NCBI RefSeq assembly: GCF_000189635.1
Contig: NW_002476290.1
Span: 186,001-250,000, forward strand
From: Tetrahymena thermophila SB210
Taxonomy: Eukaryota > Ciliophora > Oligohymenophorea > Hymenostomatida > Tetrahymenidae
DNA: 64,000 nucleotides
Direction: 5' to 3'
Of the stretch, positions 51,156-62,642 are shown piece by piece (position 1 is the stretch's first letter; each line of letters begins with the position of its first letter). The notes under the pieces are model-generated. The model made no database searches and was not told the DNA's origin. It saw nothing but the letters and a program-made list of their open reading frames with translations. The translations under genes and the position numbers were made by a program.

Positions 51156-52676
51156 TCACTTTTTATCTACATTTTAAATAAAGTTTTCCCACTTTAAAAC
51201 ATTTCCTTATTCGTCTCCAGTTACCAAAATATCTTTGCTTTGATCATATACTGCCATGAGAATAGGTACTGCAGATAGAGTATGGGAAGATAATTTAAGA
51301 GTTATAGATGGAGAGTTAGCTCTTAAAGGATGTAGTAGATTTTTTACTTCCCAAACAAAAATTTAACCATCAAAGGATCCTGCTATAAGATAATCTTCTG
51401 TTAATGTGAATTGCTTTTTATTGCTAGAATTTCTATAAATCTTTTTAGTAAATTCCATAATATTAAATGTTTTCTTTTTTTCAGGAACAACGATGTAAAT
51501 ATTATTAGGCTCTGAAGTAATACTGGCTGCTATTGTAATTGAATCTAAAGATATTTTGTTATCAGTAATAACTTTTTTATCTTTATGATAAGCAACACTA
51601 ATACAATCAACACCAGCATCTTTTAAATTTTGCTGGTTAATATTTATTTCATAAATCACATCATATTTAAAAATCTTCTGTTAGTCTTTTTAAATTAATG
51701 AGAATTCAAGAATTTTAATGCTTCCATCAGAAAATCCTGCAATAATCTGATAATATTCTTCGCTATTATTATTCTGATTTAAATTAGTTATTACTCTATA
51801 TTTTAGAACCTAAGAATAGGTTATATTTGAGTTAAAGCGAAAAGATTTTATTAATTGCTAGCTATCAATTTTCCACATTTTTATGATTCCTTTTTATGAA
51901 GATGAGAGTATGATATTACTAGATATTAGTTATAAATAAGTGATAGTGTCAGTATGTGCGGGGATGATTCCAATTCTTTTAAGTGGTTCAGGGGGTTGTT
52001 TGAATGTCCATATTTCTATTTCTGTGCTATTTTCTGTGCACCAAATAAGTTTATCACCAAAGACACTAAAATTAGAGAAAGATTGCCCAACCGAATTCGA
52101 GTATATGTTATTAGCCAACATTCTTTTTTCTATGTTATATAATTTTAAAAGTGGTATTGGTTCATCTTTTTCACATTAGACTAAAATATCTTGGTCTTGT
52201 ACGTAAAAATACTATTAAACCAAACGAGGGATAGTAATTCTAGTAAATGGCATAGATTTGGAATCAGTAAACCTTTGACTTAATTCATTTTAAAATACTT
52301 CAGTCTTTAGAGCTGTTTCTTCTCTCAAATTTTTTGTTTCACGTTCTAGTTGTTGAACTTTATTTTCTAATTATTAAATGATATTTTTTTACTCAAAATT
52401 CTCAGACTCGATTGAGTATTTATATTCCTAATTTAAATTTTACTAAATTTCGCTCTAATCATTGCTAATTGATAAATACTTTCCTCTTTTCTCTATTTCC
52501 TGCTAACTTTTTAACAGTTTTGAAATTTTAAAGCTATTTGTTATGATTTCTTCATATGGTAAGTATTGCATATGCTTTAAAATCTTTAACTTTTAAATTA
52601 TTTTTTCAGTGTCAATTTTCAAAGGTTTTTTTATTATGTCCTTTGGTTGCCTTTCGCAATCTGTTTAATTTTCCAT
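51156..52676 (-). CDS. WD40 propeller protein with N-terminal coiled coil
   Basis: A single exon of 1521 nt encodes 506 residues. The first 165 residues are charged with heptad-like Leu/Ile/Gln spacing (for example QQLENKVQQLERETKNLREE), a probable coiled coil. The rest reads as a degenerate WD40 propeller: KLIWCTENSTEIEIWTF, ISSNIILSSSQKGIIKMWKI, IIAGFSDGSIKILEF, YLIAGSFDGQIFVWEV and DILVTGDEQGNVLKWENF, each with the GH-less, xWxx ending seen in divergent ciliate WD proteins. No catalytic domain. It probably acts as a scaffold; partners cannot be guessed from the neighbours. Confidence 0.85.
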
Positions 52677-53631
52677 CTTTGAATAAAACTTTTCTATAAA
52701 ACTACTTTTATAAGCTAAAATGATAAATTTTTATATTATTAGCAAAAATGCTTTGTTTGTTTTGCGATTTGTTTGCTTTTTAACAAATATTCTAGCTATT
52801 TATTGGAAATTTTAATAAATGATAAATTAATTAATTGATAAATGATTTAATGATTCTGATCTATAGATATTAGTTCGGTCGAAACCTTTAAAATTAATTA
52901 AACATTTATTTTTCAAAAAACATTTTAACTAAAATAACAATTTTAATTTTTAATTAATTTTTTGAGAAAAATAAATTTTTATAAAAATGAGATTTTTATT
53001 TGGCAAAAGCAAAATGTGATAAATTTTACATTAAAATGGACACACAAGAAATATTTAGGAAAGAACAAATTCTAATTAAATAAATGAATAGAAATATTTT
53101 ATTTTTAATAATACATTATATATAATATTTTATTGAAAATTAGGATTGAAATATTTATTATGTTATTGGATTTATTTTTTAATGAGAAGCAAAAGAGAGT
53201 TAAATAAGGACCATTTATGGAATTAAAAGATATCAATCATTTTTAAAATTAAAAAACTAGTTCAGAAATTTTAGAGTATCTAGGAAAATTGAATGTAAAT
53301 ATGAAAATATCAAATAAATAAAAAATATTGATAGGAAATAAATAATATGGGAAGGGAGAAAGTATTTATTAGTTTGAAAAAGGGAAATAAACAAACAAAT
53401 AAATAAATAAAATGCGAAGAAAGAATGAGAGAAGAAGTCTTTTGATTATATTGAAAGATGTTTGTTTGTTTATTTATTTATTAATTTATTTGATTTTTCT
53501 TGCTAATTATCATGGAAAATGAAATAAATCTTGATTGTTGTCAAGAAAAAAGAAAAGAAATCTAAAAATAATAAAATTAAGAGAAAAAAGTCTTATTTGA
53601 TAATTAATAAATAAATAGTAAAAGGCACACA
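52677..53631. other. divergent intergenic region
   Basis: A/T-rich stretch with AAATAAATAAATAAA and CAAACAAA runs near 53380-53415. No gene or defined element seen. Confidence 0.45.
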
Positions 53632-54445
53632 ATGTTCAGAAGAATAATTTCAAATGGTGCTTTATTGAGCACTTAAACGTAATTAAAACATCATTTAAAT
53701 ATTCAAATTTCATCCTAAGTCTTAGCAATCAATAAGCGATTCTCATAAATTTAAAGACTTTCTCAACCAAAATAATTTTAATTTAGAGTTTTACATATCA
53801 GCAAACAAACTTATTTTTGATTTCTTATACAAATTAAGTTCTAAAATCATTATTTTTTTTATTATCTTAACTCAAATAGCCAAAGATGGTAAGACTTATC
53901 TAAATTCGCTTGCCTTAGAGCTTCTCTTAACAAGGAATCCGAAAAGGCTTTCTAAGAGCTTGCTAAAAAGAACAACGTTTGTATAGCATTTTATTGATTA
54001 GCATGTTATTAACCCTCTATCTTTAGCTAATATTGCATATTAATTGTCTTCAATCGATAGCTATCACATTATGATTCAGATCAAGCATTTTTCACATGTT
54101 GAAAGCATATTATATAGGTTTAAAATTTATCTACATAAAAAGTGTAACCAGATATTTGGATAAAAGCTTTCATTTTATGCTAAAGTGAAAATGGATATAT
54201 TGATTGAATGAAATTAGCATAGCTACAGATAGAGAGCGAACCTTTTTTAGCTGGAAATATTTCTAATAATTTTTCATTCTTAATTTAAAAGCACCCTAAG
54301 AATTAGTTGAACTTAGCAAGATTGTCTCTATGAATTTAGACGTCCTTAAGCAAAACATTAACTCTGAGTAATTCCTTTTAGAAAAGGAATCTACTCTCAA
54401 GAGATACAGATAATCCAGCATTGGTACCAGAGGTCATCTCCAAAG
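53632..54445 (+). CDS. probable mitochondrial protein, 3' end unresolved
   Basis: Three exons are well supported: 53632-53678 (start MFRRIISNGALLSTQ, a good mitochondrial presequence), 53737-53837 and a third from 53880, with introns of 58 and 42 nt and matching phases. The third exon reads KDGKTYLNSLALELLLTRNP and then NPLSLANIAYQLSSIDSYH. A later exon (from about 54218-54237 to about 54445) reads FSWKYFQQFFILNLK and ELVELSKIVSMNLDVLKQN. The helical SLANIAY-type phrase recalls organelle-targeted helical-repeat (HPR/RAP-like) RNA-binding proteins of alveolates, but this is a guess. I could not fix the last donor, acceptor or TGA; a microsatellite lies just beyond. Coordinates at the right end are approximate. 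Confidence 0.55.
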
Positions 54446-54527
54446 TAGGCTATTAACATTTTCTTTTTAACAAATAAAAAAGATATCAGATATTTTTTAA
54501 GTCTTCATAAGTTCTCTTAGTTGCATT

Positions 54528-54572
54528 CTCATTCATTCATACATACATACATACATAGATACATAGATAAAA
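54528..54572. repeat. CATT/CATA tetranucleotide microsatellite
   Basis: CATTCATTCATACATACATACATACATAGATACATAGATA-type run following the unresolved 3' end of the preceding gene. Confidence 0.9.
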
Positions 54573-55086
54573 ACAAACAGATTAAAGAATCTAATAAATT
54601 AATAAAAATAAATACGCCTTAATTAAGATATATTGAAAATTAACAAATAAATTAATAAATAAACAATAGCTTCTTTCCTATTTAGTATCTTTTAAAATAA
54701 AATTATATAAGCAAAGGATATCAAATTTATAAGATACTGCCAAAATAGATAAAAATATATACATCAGCCATGTCTCATCATTCAAATTATAATATATACC
54801 TTGCTTTAAAATCAGAAAACGCTAGTTTTTTTGCCAATTTTGTCGATTAAATGCATTAATGCATTTTGTCATAAAGCACCCAATAAGGAGTGTTTTGAAA
54901 ATGAGATTATATAAAATTTTATATTAGAAATGTTTTTAAGTTAGAATGCATTTAAAATAAAGCTAAGTTCTTAAAAATCAAGCAGAATATTATTTGAAAT
55001 TATTATAATTGAGCTTTAGAAATAAATAATGATTTTGAAGATTGAAGCAAGAAAATATTTTAATTTTATAATTTTAATAATTTTAG

Positions 55087-56386
55087 CTGTCAATGAAGCT
55101 GTTAACACCAAATACCCTACTTTGGCTGAAGGATTAGGTCAAGTCGCTGGTTACAAGGAAGCTTACTAAGCTTTAAGAGAAATCTTTGTTCATCCTTCTA
55201 TTTCTGTCAATAACTTAAGATAAGGTTCTTATGGTCAATAATTTGCTGTTGATTTCAGAACTAGAGCTGATGAATACGTTAAGGCCCTCTTAAAGGATCA
55301 CTCCAGCAACCCTCAAGCTGTCTAAACCATATAAGAAATTCAACACACTCTTCATTAAATTATTAAAAACTACGAATAAAATCCTGCTTCTATTTATGCA
55401 CGTATTTTGACTGTCCTCTAAACCAGAGGTGTCAACACTTTACCCGTCTCCAAAACTGCTGACTAAAAGGCTGTTGCTACTATCCAAAAAACTTCAACTC
55501 CTTCTCTTACCATTGACTAGTAAACACAAATATTTCCTTTGTTAAAAATCTAACTTATACAAAAATAAAAATAGATTGACTGTCCCTGTTTAGGAAAGAG
55601 TTTAAACTTAAACTGTCTTTGATGCCGAATTAGCCTTCATTAAGGAAGCTAATGAAATGATTCAACAAAATACTGGTAACTTACCTTGGGATGGTGGCAA
55701 AAAGAAAATCTTCTAAGGTTAAGCCAATAAGGTAAGCATATATTGAACTTTTAAAAGGCATTTATTTATTTATTTATGTTTGAAATATTTTTAATATAAA
55801 AAGTACTTAGAAACTCCCTACTACTTACTTGCCGCTCTTTCTGGTTTGGGATTACTTTACTTCTTATACAGTGGTGACGCTAAATACAAAACCTTAGTTT
55901 TGACTCCTGTTGTTGGTATTGCTGCCTTCGTTTTATTAAGAAGAAACTAAATTTTAAATAGAGTCCCTACTTTAACTGAATTATTCTTACATAAGGACGG
56001 TAAGTTTGTTGATGCTGTTGTTTCTGTCAATGGATAATTGATTAGCAAGAACGACATTCCAGTTTCTACTCTTAAATTATACAGAGGTGACCACACTGTT
56101 AAGGTTAACTTAAATGACTTCGAAGATGCTTCTGCCAAGAAGTTCTTAGCTTAATAATCAGGATAAGAAGGAGTCATTAACGTTCACTTCTCTAAACTTA
56201 GGTTTTTATTTAAATGAAATATTTATTTTTTTAATTTTATTTTTCAAACATAGAAATTTGGCTGCTAGAAACGGTTAGGTTTTGAATTTGGGAGATACTG
56301 AAGTTGTTGTTCCTTTCGAAAACTAAGCAAATAGAATCATCTTAAAGCAAATCTTCAAGGGAGTTGAAGTTCTTCCTTCTTCTTGA
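55087..56386 (+). CDS. highly codon-biased two-helix membrane protein; first exon not found
   Basis: Exons 55087-55519, 55575-55731, 55804-56201 and 56254-56386, TGA stop, about 373 residues visible. The frame at 55087 needs an upstream exon ending in phase 1; a tiny one at 54930-54939 (ATGTTTTTAA) is possible but weak. Codon use is strikingly different from the neighbours: GCT, GTC, ACC, AAG and TAC endings dominate, the mark of a very highly expressed gene. The first half is soluble and helical (GLGQVAGYKEAYQALREIF). Two membrane segments follow (YYLLAALSGLGLLYFLYSG and TLVLTPVVGIAAFVLLRRN), then a beta-rich domain (ELFLHKDGKFVDAVVSVNG, STLKLYRGDHTVKVNLNDF). The layout resembles the TMEM70/TMEM223-type two-helix mitochondrial inner membrane proteins, but I cannot assign it. 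Confidence 0.78.
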
Positions 56387-56679
56387 TTGACTAATCTAAC
56401 TTTCTATCTATATTTTTGGCCAGCTAATTTTAATAAAAATTATTGAGTTTAACTAATATTTCAAACTATTAAAAACTCGTTATTTTACTTATTCCCAGTG
56501 TATTATCTTGGAATATTTTATAATCTTCAACAAAAATTCAATCAAAAATTTATTTTTTTCCAGCTTTCTTGTTAATTTATAACTAAATCTGTCTCAAAAG
56601 CTAAATATTATAATTCTAATTGTATATTATTTTAAATAAAACAAACTAATTAAAAATCCTTTAAAAATAAAAAATCAAT

Positions 56680-57205
56680 TCACTAATGTTTTCATTTAAA
56701 AGAATTTTTTTAAAAAAAGTTTAAAGTTAAAAATTTTAAAGCGGAAACAATGATTTGAGTTTGAAATAATCATAAAAATATCTAATTTAGGATTTTTTTG
56801 GTTTTGCAATTCAAAAAATAAAAAATATTTAAGTAATGTGTGCTTTATCTTAGAATAAATAATGTAAAGAAAATAAATATTCCTATAAGCCGTTTGTTTA
56901 GTAAATTTAAAATTTTAATTGGATTATTGATTCCATAAAACAATAAAAAAAACAATTCACTATAGTTTTTATTTCATTTTTAAAAAGTTTAAAGCTAAAA
57001 ATTTCCAAGCAGAAATTAATATTTTGAATTATTAATAATCATAAAAATATTTAATTTAGGATTTTATGGTTTTGCAATTCTATAAATAAAAAATATTTAA
57101 GTAATGTCTGCTTTATTTTAGAATAAATGATATTAAACAAATAAATCTATCTATAAGCTGTTTATTTTTGAAATTGAAAATTTTAATTGGATCATTAATA
57201 CTATT
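56680..57205. repeat. two direct repeats of about 265 bp
   Basis: Copy A from about 56678 and copy B from about 56956 share ATTCACTA, AAAAAGTTTAAAG, AATCATAAAAATAT, TTTAGGATTTT, GGTTTTGCAATTC, TATTTAAGTAATG, CTTTAT and TTTTAATTGGAT in the same order, with 85-90% match by eye. Confidence 0.85.
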
Positions 57206-57417
57206 ATCCAAGAATAAATATATGAATAATTAATTTAATTAATAGCTCTCAATATTTTTATCAAGAAAAAATATGGAAATATTGATTTAAGCTTTGAATA
57301 AAATTTTTTTTTATTTTTCTAATTAATTTAATCATTAATTTATTTTTTTAAACAAACTCAATAAATTTTTTATCATATTAATTTAAGAGATTCTTTGAAT
57401 TATCATTTGAATCAATT

Positions 57418-57685
57418 AGATTGAATTAAATTTATCTTTAACAAAAGAATAATTTAAATTTATAAAATAAATATATTCTCTTGACTTGAAATAAGAAAAA
57501 AATGAATTTGGTTGAATAAATTAAACATCTTAATACAATACAATTAAATATTTAAAGTATTTATTTAAAATAAATTTTTATGTAAAATTATTTTAATAGA
57601 AATCATAAATTAGATCTATTGACTCTATCTTTTAAACTCACTGTCCTGTTAAAGCGTATTTTATTTTCTTAAATATCTGAAGTTG
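57418..57685 (-). pseudogene. duplicated 3' end of the glutaminyl-tRNA synthetase gene
   Basis: This 268-bp stretch matches 59253-59520 almost base for base, from GATTGAATTAAATTTATC to TATTTTATTTTCTTAAATATCTGAAGTT. The copied part covers the 3' untranslated region, the TGA and the last 25-30 codons of GlnRS (the RFNRTVSLK region). Beyond 57685 the similarity stops abruptly, so the copy has no promoter and no catalytic domain. It is a truncated, non-functional remnant, about 1.83 kb downstream of the real gene end. The few substitutions and small indels show the event is recent or the region is subject to conversion. Confidence 0.9.
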
Positions 57686-58086
57686 CTAAAATCTTTAAAT
57701 GTTAAATCTTATTTTTAAGTAATTAAATTTAAAATAATTATCTCAAAAGATTTGACTTAAATTATTTTTATTCTTATATTTGCTCTTAATAAAATGTAGA
57801 TAATGTCAACTTGATTGCAAAGACATGTTGAATTTTTTTAAAGAATTAAATAATAATAAAAAAATATTCCATATCCATATTCAATTTTATGGGTAATTTA
57901 ATTTTTCTTTTTTAAGAAACAACTTTTAATTAGATATAATGTTAAAATTAGTTGCATATGGATTAATAGAGATAAAGGCACATCATTTGTTAATAACTTT
58001 TTTTCCTCCTGTAAAAAGTAGCCTAACGTGTTATTGTAACTGCATTTTACTTTATTAAATTAATAAACTAAAACAATGTCAATAAT

Positions 58087-58109
58087 TATATATATATATA
58101 TATATATAT
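58087..58109. repeat. TA dinucleotide run
   Basis: Uninterrupted TA repeat of about 11 units. Confidence 0.95.
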
Positions 58110-59436
58110 TATATTATTTACATTTACTAATATAAAAGGGATATTGAATTTAATACAACTTTTCAAAGAGAAATAAATTCATTTATTAATACATTAGTTG
58201 ACATTCAATATTTAAACCTAAGTATACAGTAAAATCATATCATGCTTAAATTTATCAAGTCTTAAATTATTTTTTTAAAAAGAAATATTGTGGAAGAGTA
58301 TATGACTGATATAGGATATTAAATGTCTCAATTCAAGAATCTAATTCAGCTAGATCTGAGAATTTTGTAAATTTTAAAGAATTTAAATAGATATATTATA
58401 CATGATTGAAATATTTACATACTGTCTATTTTACCTTTATAAAATAATATAATTTATCATTTTATTTAGTATAAAATTAGAAATATAAAGTACAAGAAGT
58501 ATTTATCAGTTTATTTCCAATATTAGAAATTGTAAAAGATTGAATTCATTCAATCTGAAATTATACATAAAACAGTAAGAATTATTAATATAAAATAAAA
58601 TTAATTTTATTTATTTTAATAAAAGCTCGTTTAAATTAAATAATCATTAATTTGAATCTGAATTATTAAAATCTAAGCGTATTGTTAAGGCTTGCTATTA
58701 TATAGATGCTGAATAACTATGAGGTTAACTCATTGCAATATAAAATTTAGATGAAATAATGTCAATAAATCTATCAAATATATATTTATTTGTGAAAAGT
58801 ATTAGTAAAATAACTTAAAAATATTAATATATTTTTCATTAATTTGTATTCCTTTTTTATTATAAAAAAACAATAAAACTATTTAATTTAATTTATAAAT
58901 AAAGTGAAATTAATATACATTTTTATGTTCCATATAATATAAATAAGCAATATCTGATTTATCAATTGCTAACTGACTTAATTTAAATTATACTGACAAA
59001 TATTTAAGAAAGAACAAAATTTTATTATTTCTTTGATTAATAAAATAATGCTTTTGCTAATTTATAAAAACACATCTAATAGGATCCAAATATTTAGAGA
59101 GCTTTTTTGTTGGAATTTTTATACTCTAATTAATATATATATATATAGATTATATAAATTTTTAAAAATCTTTTACTCATTTTGGCGTCAATTATTTATT
59201 AAAGATATCTTTGAAAAAAAATATATAGGGGGGGAAATTTTGAAATATACAGTAGATTGAATTAAATTTATCTTTAACAAAAGAATCATTTAAATTTATA
59301 AAATAAATATGTTCTCTGACTTGAATTAAGAAAAAAATGAATTTGGTTGAATAAATTAAATATCTTAATACAATACAATTAAATATTTAAAGTATTTATT
59401 TAAATAAATTTTTATGTAAAATTATTTAAATAGAAA

Positions 59437-62400
59437 TCATAAATTAGATCTATTGACTCTATCTTTTAAGCTCACTGTCCTGTTAAAGCGTATTTTATTT
59501 TCTTAAATATCTGAAGTTTGGTCAAGTGTGAAATAACCCACTCTCTCAAATTAGAATGTTTTATATTCTTTTGACAAGTTAATTAAGTCCTTGTTAATAT
59601 AAGCATTATTGTACTCTTCTAAGCTGTTAGGGTTTACTGCATCTAGAATATTATCGAACTGATTAGGATCTGCCACAGTGAATAGATCATTATATACTTT
59701 TACTTAACATTAAACTGCTTCCTGGGGATTAATCCAATGTATTTACCCTATAGCCTCTCTTCTTTCTTTTTCTTCAGTAGATATCAATCTGCTTTTAACT
59801 ACTTTTTCTTGCATATTTACACTTATGATCTCAATAACTCCAAAGTATTTAAGTGCTATCTAAGAACCAGGATAGATTCCTATGAATGTATTTTTATCCA
59901 CCTTTTTAGTGCTCTTTTTTTATAAATTTTAGTGATCTTCTTATTTTTTATTTGGTTCACTTTCTCTGACATCAGAAGCATCTACCAGCAACTCGGATGA
60001 AATGTTTAATTCTCTAAATCCTCTATTAGGTTCTTTAGGGAAGAGAGGAACTTTAACTTGTTTTACATTAAAATCATCAAAGTTAATTATTTGTAATTTG
60101 ATAGGTTCTAATATGGACATAGTTCTGGGGGAAATATTTTCTAAATCCTAGCGAATACAATAATCTAAAAGCTTCTGATCGATAATATTTTCATTACCTC
60201 TTCTAGCTACATTTACTAAATCTACAAATGCACTAATTGCTTCTGGTCTGACACCTCTTCTACGAAGAGCATTGATTGTCAACAGACGAGGATCATCCCA
60301 TCCATCTACTACTTTATTGTTAATCAAGGTCAAAAGTTTTCTCTTACTTAAAACACTATTTGAGACATTCAGACGAGAATACTCCCAGACAACAGGCTTA
60401 TACAAATCAAGTGAATCTAGAATCCAATAATAAAGATCTCTTCTAATCTCAAATTCAAGAGTACAAAGAGAATGAGTAATATTTTCAAATGAATCACATA
60501 GGCAGTGAGTAAAATCATACATTGGATAAATGCACCATTTTTTACCAGTCTTAGGATGGGGATGATATTTAACTCTATACATAACAGGGTCTCTCATAGT
60601 TGGGTTAGGATGTTAATAATCAATTTTCATTCTCAAACAGACTTCATTTTCTTTATATTTCCCTTATTTCATGTCTTCAAACATTCTCAAATTATCTTCT
60701 ATACTCCTATTTCTGTAAGGAGAGGCCTATTTATTTTATCTAAAAATAATAATTTAATATATATTAATTATTTTTAAAAATTAAACCTCAATTCTGCCAT
60801 CTGCTCTTATGACAACTCACAAACATAGGCTAATCCTTTATTAATGAGCTTGATAGCGCACTCATATATTTCTTAGAAATAGTCTGAAGAGTATGTTATG
60901 TTATAAGGTTTGAATCCAAACCATAAAACATTATCTTTTATGCTTTCAATATAGTCTAATTTTTCCTTTTCTGGGTTTGTGTCATCATATCTCAAATAGC
61001 AAACTCCTCCTAACTTTTCAGCAGAATAGAAATTTGTTCTTAATGCCTAATTTAATTATTTAAAAATAAAATACATTTTAACATTTTAATAAATAATCTT
61101 AAAATGTAATTTAATATTCTAAATTCTTTGAATATTACAAAATACCAACAAATCTAATAATTTATTTAATAAATTTAGGTATTTTATTCAATCAAAGTAA
61201 AATTTATTTAAATTATATAAATTGAATAAGATTATTTGAATTAAATCATGAAAAATTTGAATCAAAATTTTTACAAATTATTAAAAAAAAATAAACTTTT
61301 TTAAGCAAATTAATTAAAATTATAAATTAAATATTTGATTACGGATTGCTCAAAACAAATTAGGCTTCTTATTCTTATTTTAAATTTTTATTTAATTTAT
61401 TGAAATTTTAAAATTAAAATTATTTAAAAATTGATGAAAAAATTATTTAGATTTTTTAAATTAAGTAAAAATATTGAGGACTTTTGCTTTATTTTTTATA
61501 ATTAATTTCATAAAAATAAGAAATTTAATGTTTTTATTTAAATTATAGATAAAATAAAGGTTTTTTTATTTAAAACTATTTAGATTTCATCCATTAAAGT
61601 TTTTCTTAGTTTTAAAGTTAAAATGATATTTTAGAAAAATAGCTTATGATACTTAGATTTGCAAGATTTAATCTTCTTAGTATGAAGTTTTTAAATTAAA
61701 AAAAATCTTTAGTATGATTTTCATGAAATAGGTTTAGACATTAATTTTAATGTTCTTTTAAAAAATTACTTTTGCATGCCCCAAATGAAGATATCCATTA
61801 GGCTCAGGTGGAAATCTGAAAATATATTAATATCCATTTCTTTCTTTTAAGTGTTTTTCATAAGCCTACTTACTGTTATTTTCATAGCATAAGTCACGAC
61901 CTTTTAAAGAAGCTATTTTATCCCAAATATGAGTTTAAAGGTCTTCCTTAATAAAGATACTATTTCCTTAGCTTGAATGAATTACTCCATCTTTGTCTTA
62001 CGCCCCTTATTAATTAGTGTTTTTCTCTTAATTTTCAATAAACTACTAAACTGCTTTGTCAAAACATTAAAATATTAATTTGCTTTCATGCTATTTAAGC
62101 TTATCTCTTACTACTCTTAAATTCTAAGAGGAATATTTCTTATCAGAGCACAGTAATTCCTTGTTTAAGTTAGGTATAGAGTTAAGCTCTGTTACTATAT
62201 CTGAAATAACTTATGATTCGTCTATCTATATCCCTAGTCCTAATGTCTACTCGAATTATTTCCAATCTAATTGATTATTCTTTTTAGCATAATCTTTAAC
62301 ATATGCTAAAGCCTTGTCTAAATCAGCATTTGAGTTAATTTATTCGTTAATTATATATTAAGCCAATTCATACTTATATGATTCTAGAGTAGGTGTCAAT

Positions 62401-62642
62401 TTGCTTGATAAACTAATAATTAAGTTGGCTTTCTTTTTGTTTGCATAAATGGATTCTTTATATTTCTGATGCAAATCTTCTAGATGATTCGAAACTTGTT
62501 TGCTTTTCTCAGCTTACTCAATGAAATTTTTACTGACACCTATCAATTAAAAGCGCTAAAACAATACATTACTGAATCCCTAGTATATTTTATAATAAAA
62601 CTTATTAGCATATTTCTAAGTTTGAAAAAGTCTTCTGAACAT
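59437..62642 (-). CDS. QARS: glutaminyl-tRNA synthetase, eukaryotic type
   Basis: Exons 61770-62642, 60787-61046 and 59437-60739 (introns 723 and 47 nt) encode 811 residues. The class I motifs are FPPEPNGYLHLGHAK (HIGH) and VLSKRKL (KMSKS). The segments CYLRYDDTNPEKE, WCIYPMYDFTHCLCDS, LCTLEFEIRRD, YSRLNVSN and GWDDPRLLT identify GlnRS rather than GluRS. An N-terminal YqeY-like helical extension of about 230 residues (GVSKNFIEQAEKSKQVSNHL) and the C-terminal anticodon-binding barrel (FNRTVSLKDRV) are both present. It charges tRNA-Gln with glutamine. In this genetic code it should also charge the extra tRNAs that read TAA and TAG, so its anticodon-binding barrel has to accept U-U-A and C-U-A anticodons. 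The start is the most distal Met (MFRRLFQTQKY); a later start is possible because this lead is not conserved. Confidence 0.94.

Larger units (their letters stand above)
56387..59436. other. 3-kb gap with duplicated segments
   Basis: Lies between convergent genes. Holds a pair of direct repeats (56680-57205), a copy of the GlnRS 3' end (57418-57685) and a TA run (58087-58109). No intact coding frame is supported in the remaining sequence. Confidence 0.6.

Noticed and set aside
54770-54898. 42-codon frame starting MSHHSNYNIYLAL
   Set aside because: Looks slightly protein-like but is short, with no family match; could be the end of the 53.6-kb gene or chance. Not listed as a gene.
55541-55574. 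Apparent 34-nt intron with GTTAAA donor in the codon-biased gene
   Set aside because: A GTAAAC donor at 55520 gives a 55-nt intron that keeps the frame and is more typical.
57685-59252. Possible LTR-type element between the two GlnRS-end copies
   Set aside because: The flanking repeats contain a host gene end and the interior has no coding frame, polymerase motif or target-site duplication that I can see.
59033-59260. 75-codon frame ending near the GlnRS gene
   Set aside because: Random A/T-rich frame rich in Ile/Tyr/Lys/Leu; overlaps the repeat flank and shows no coding signs.
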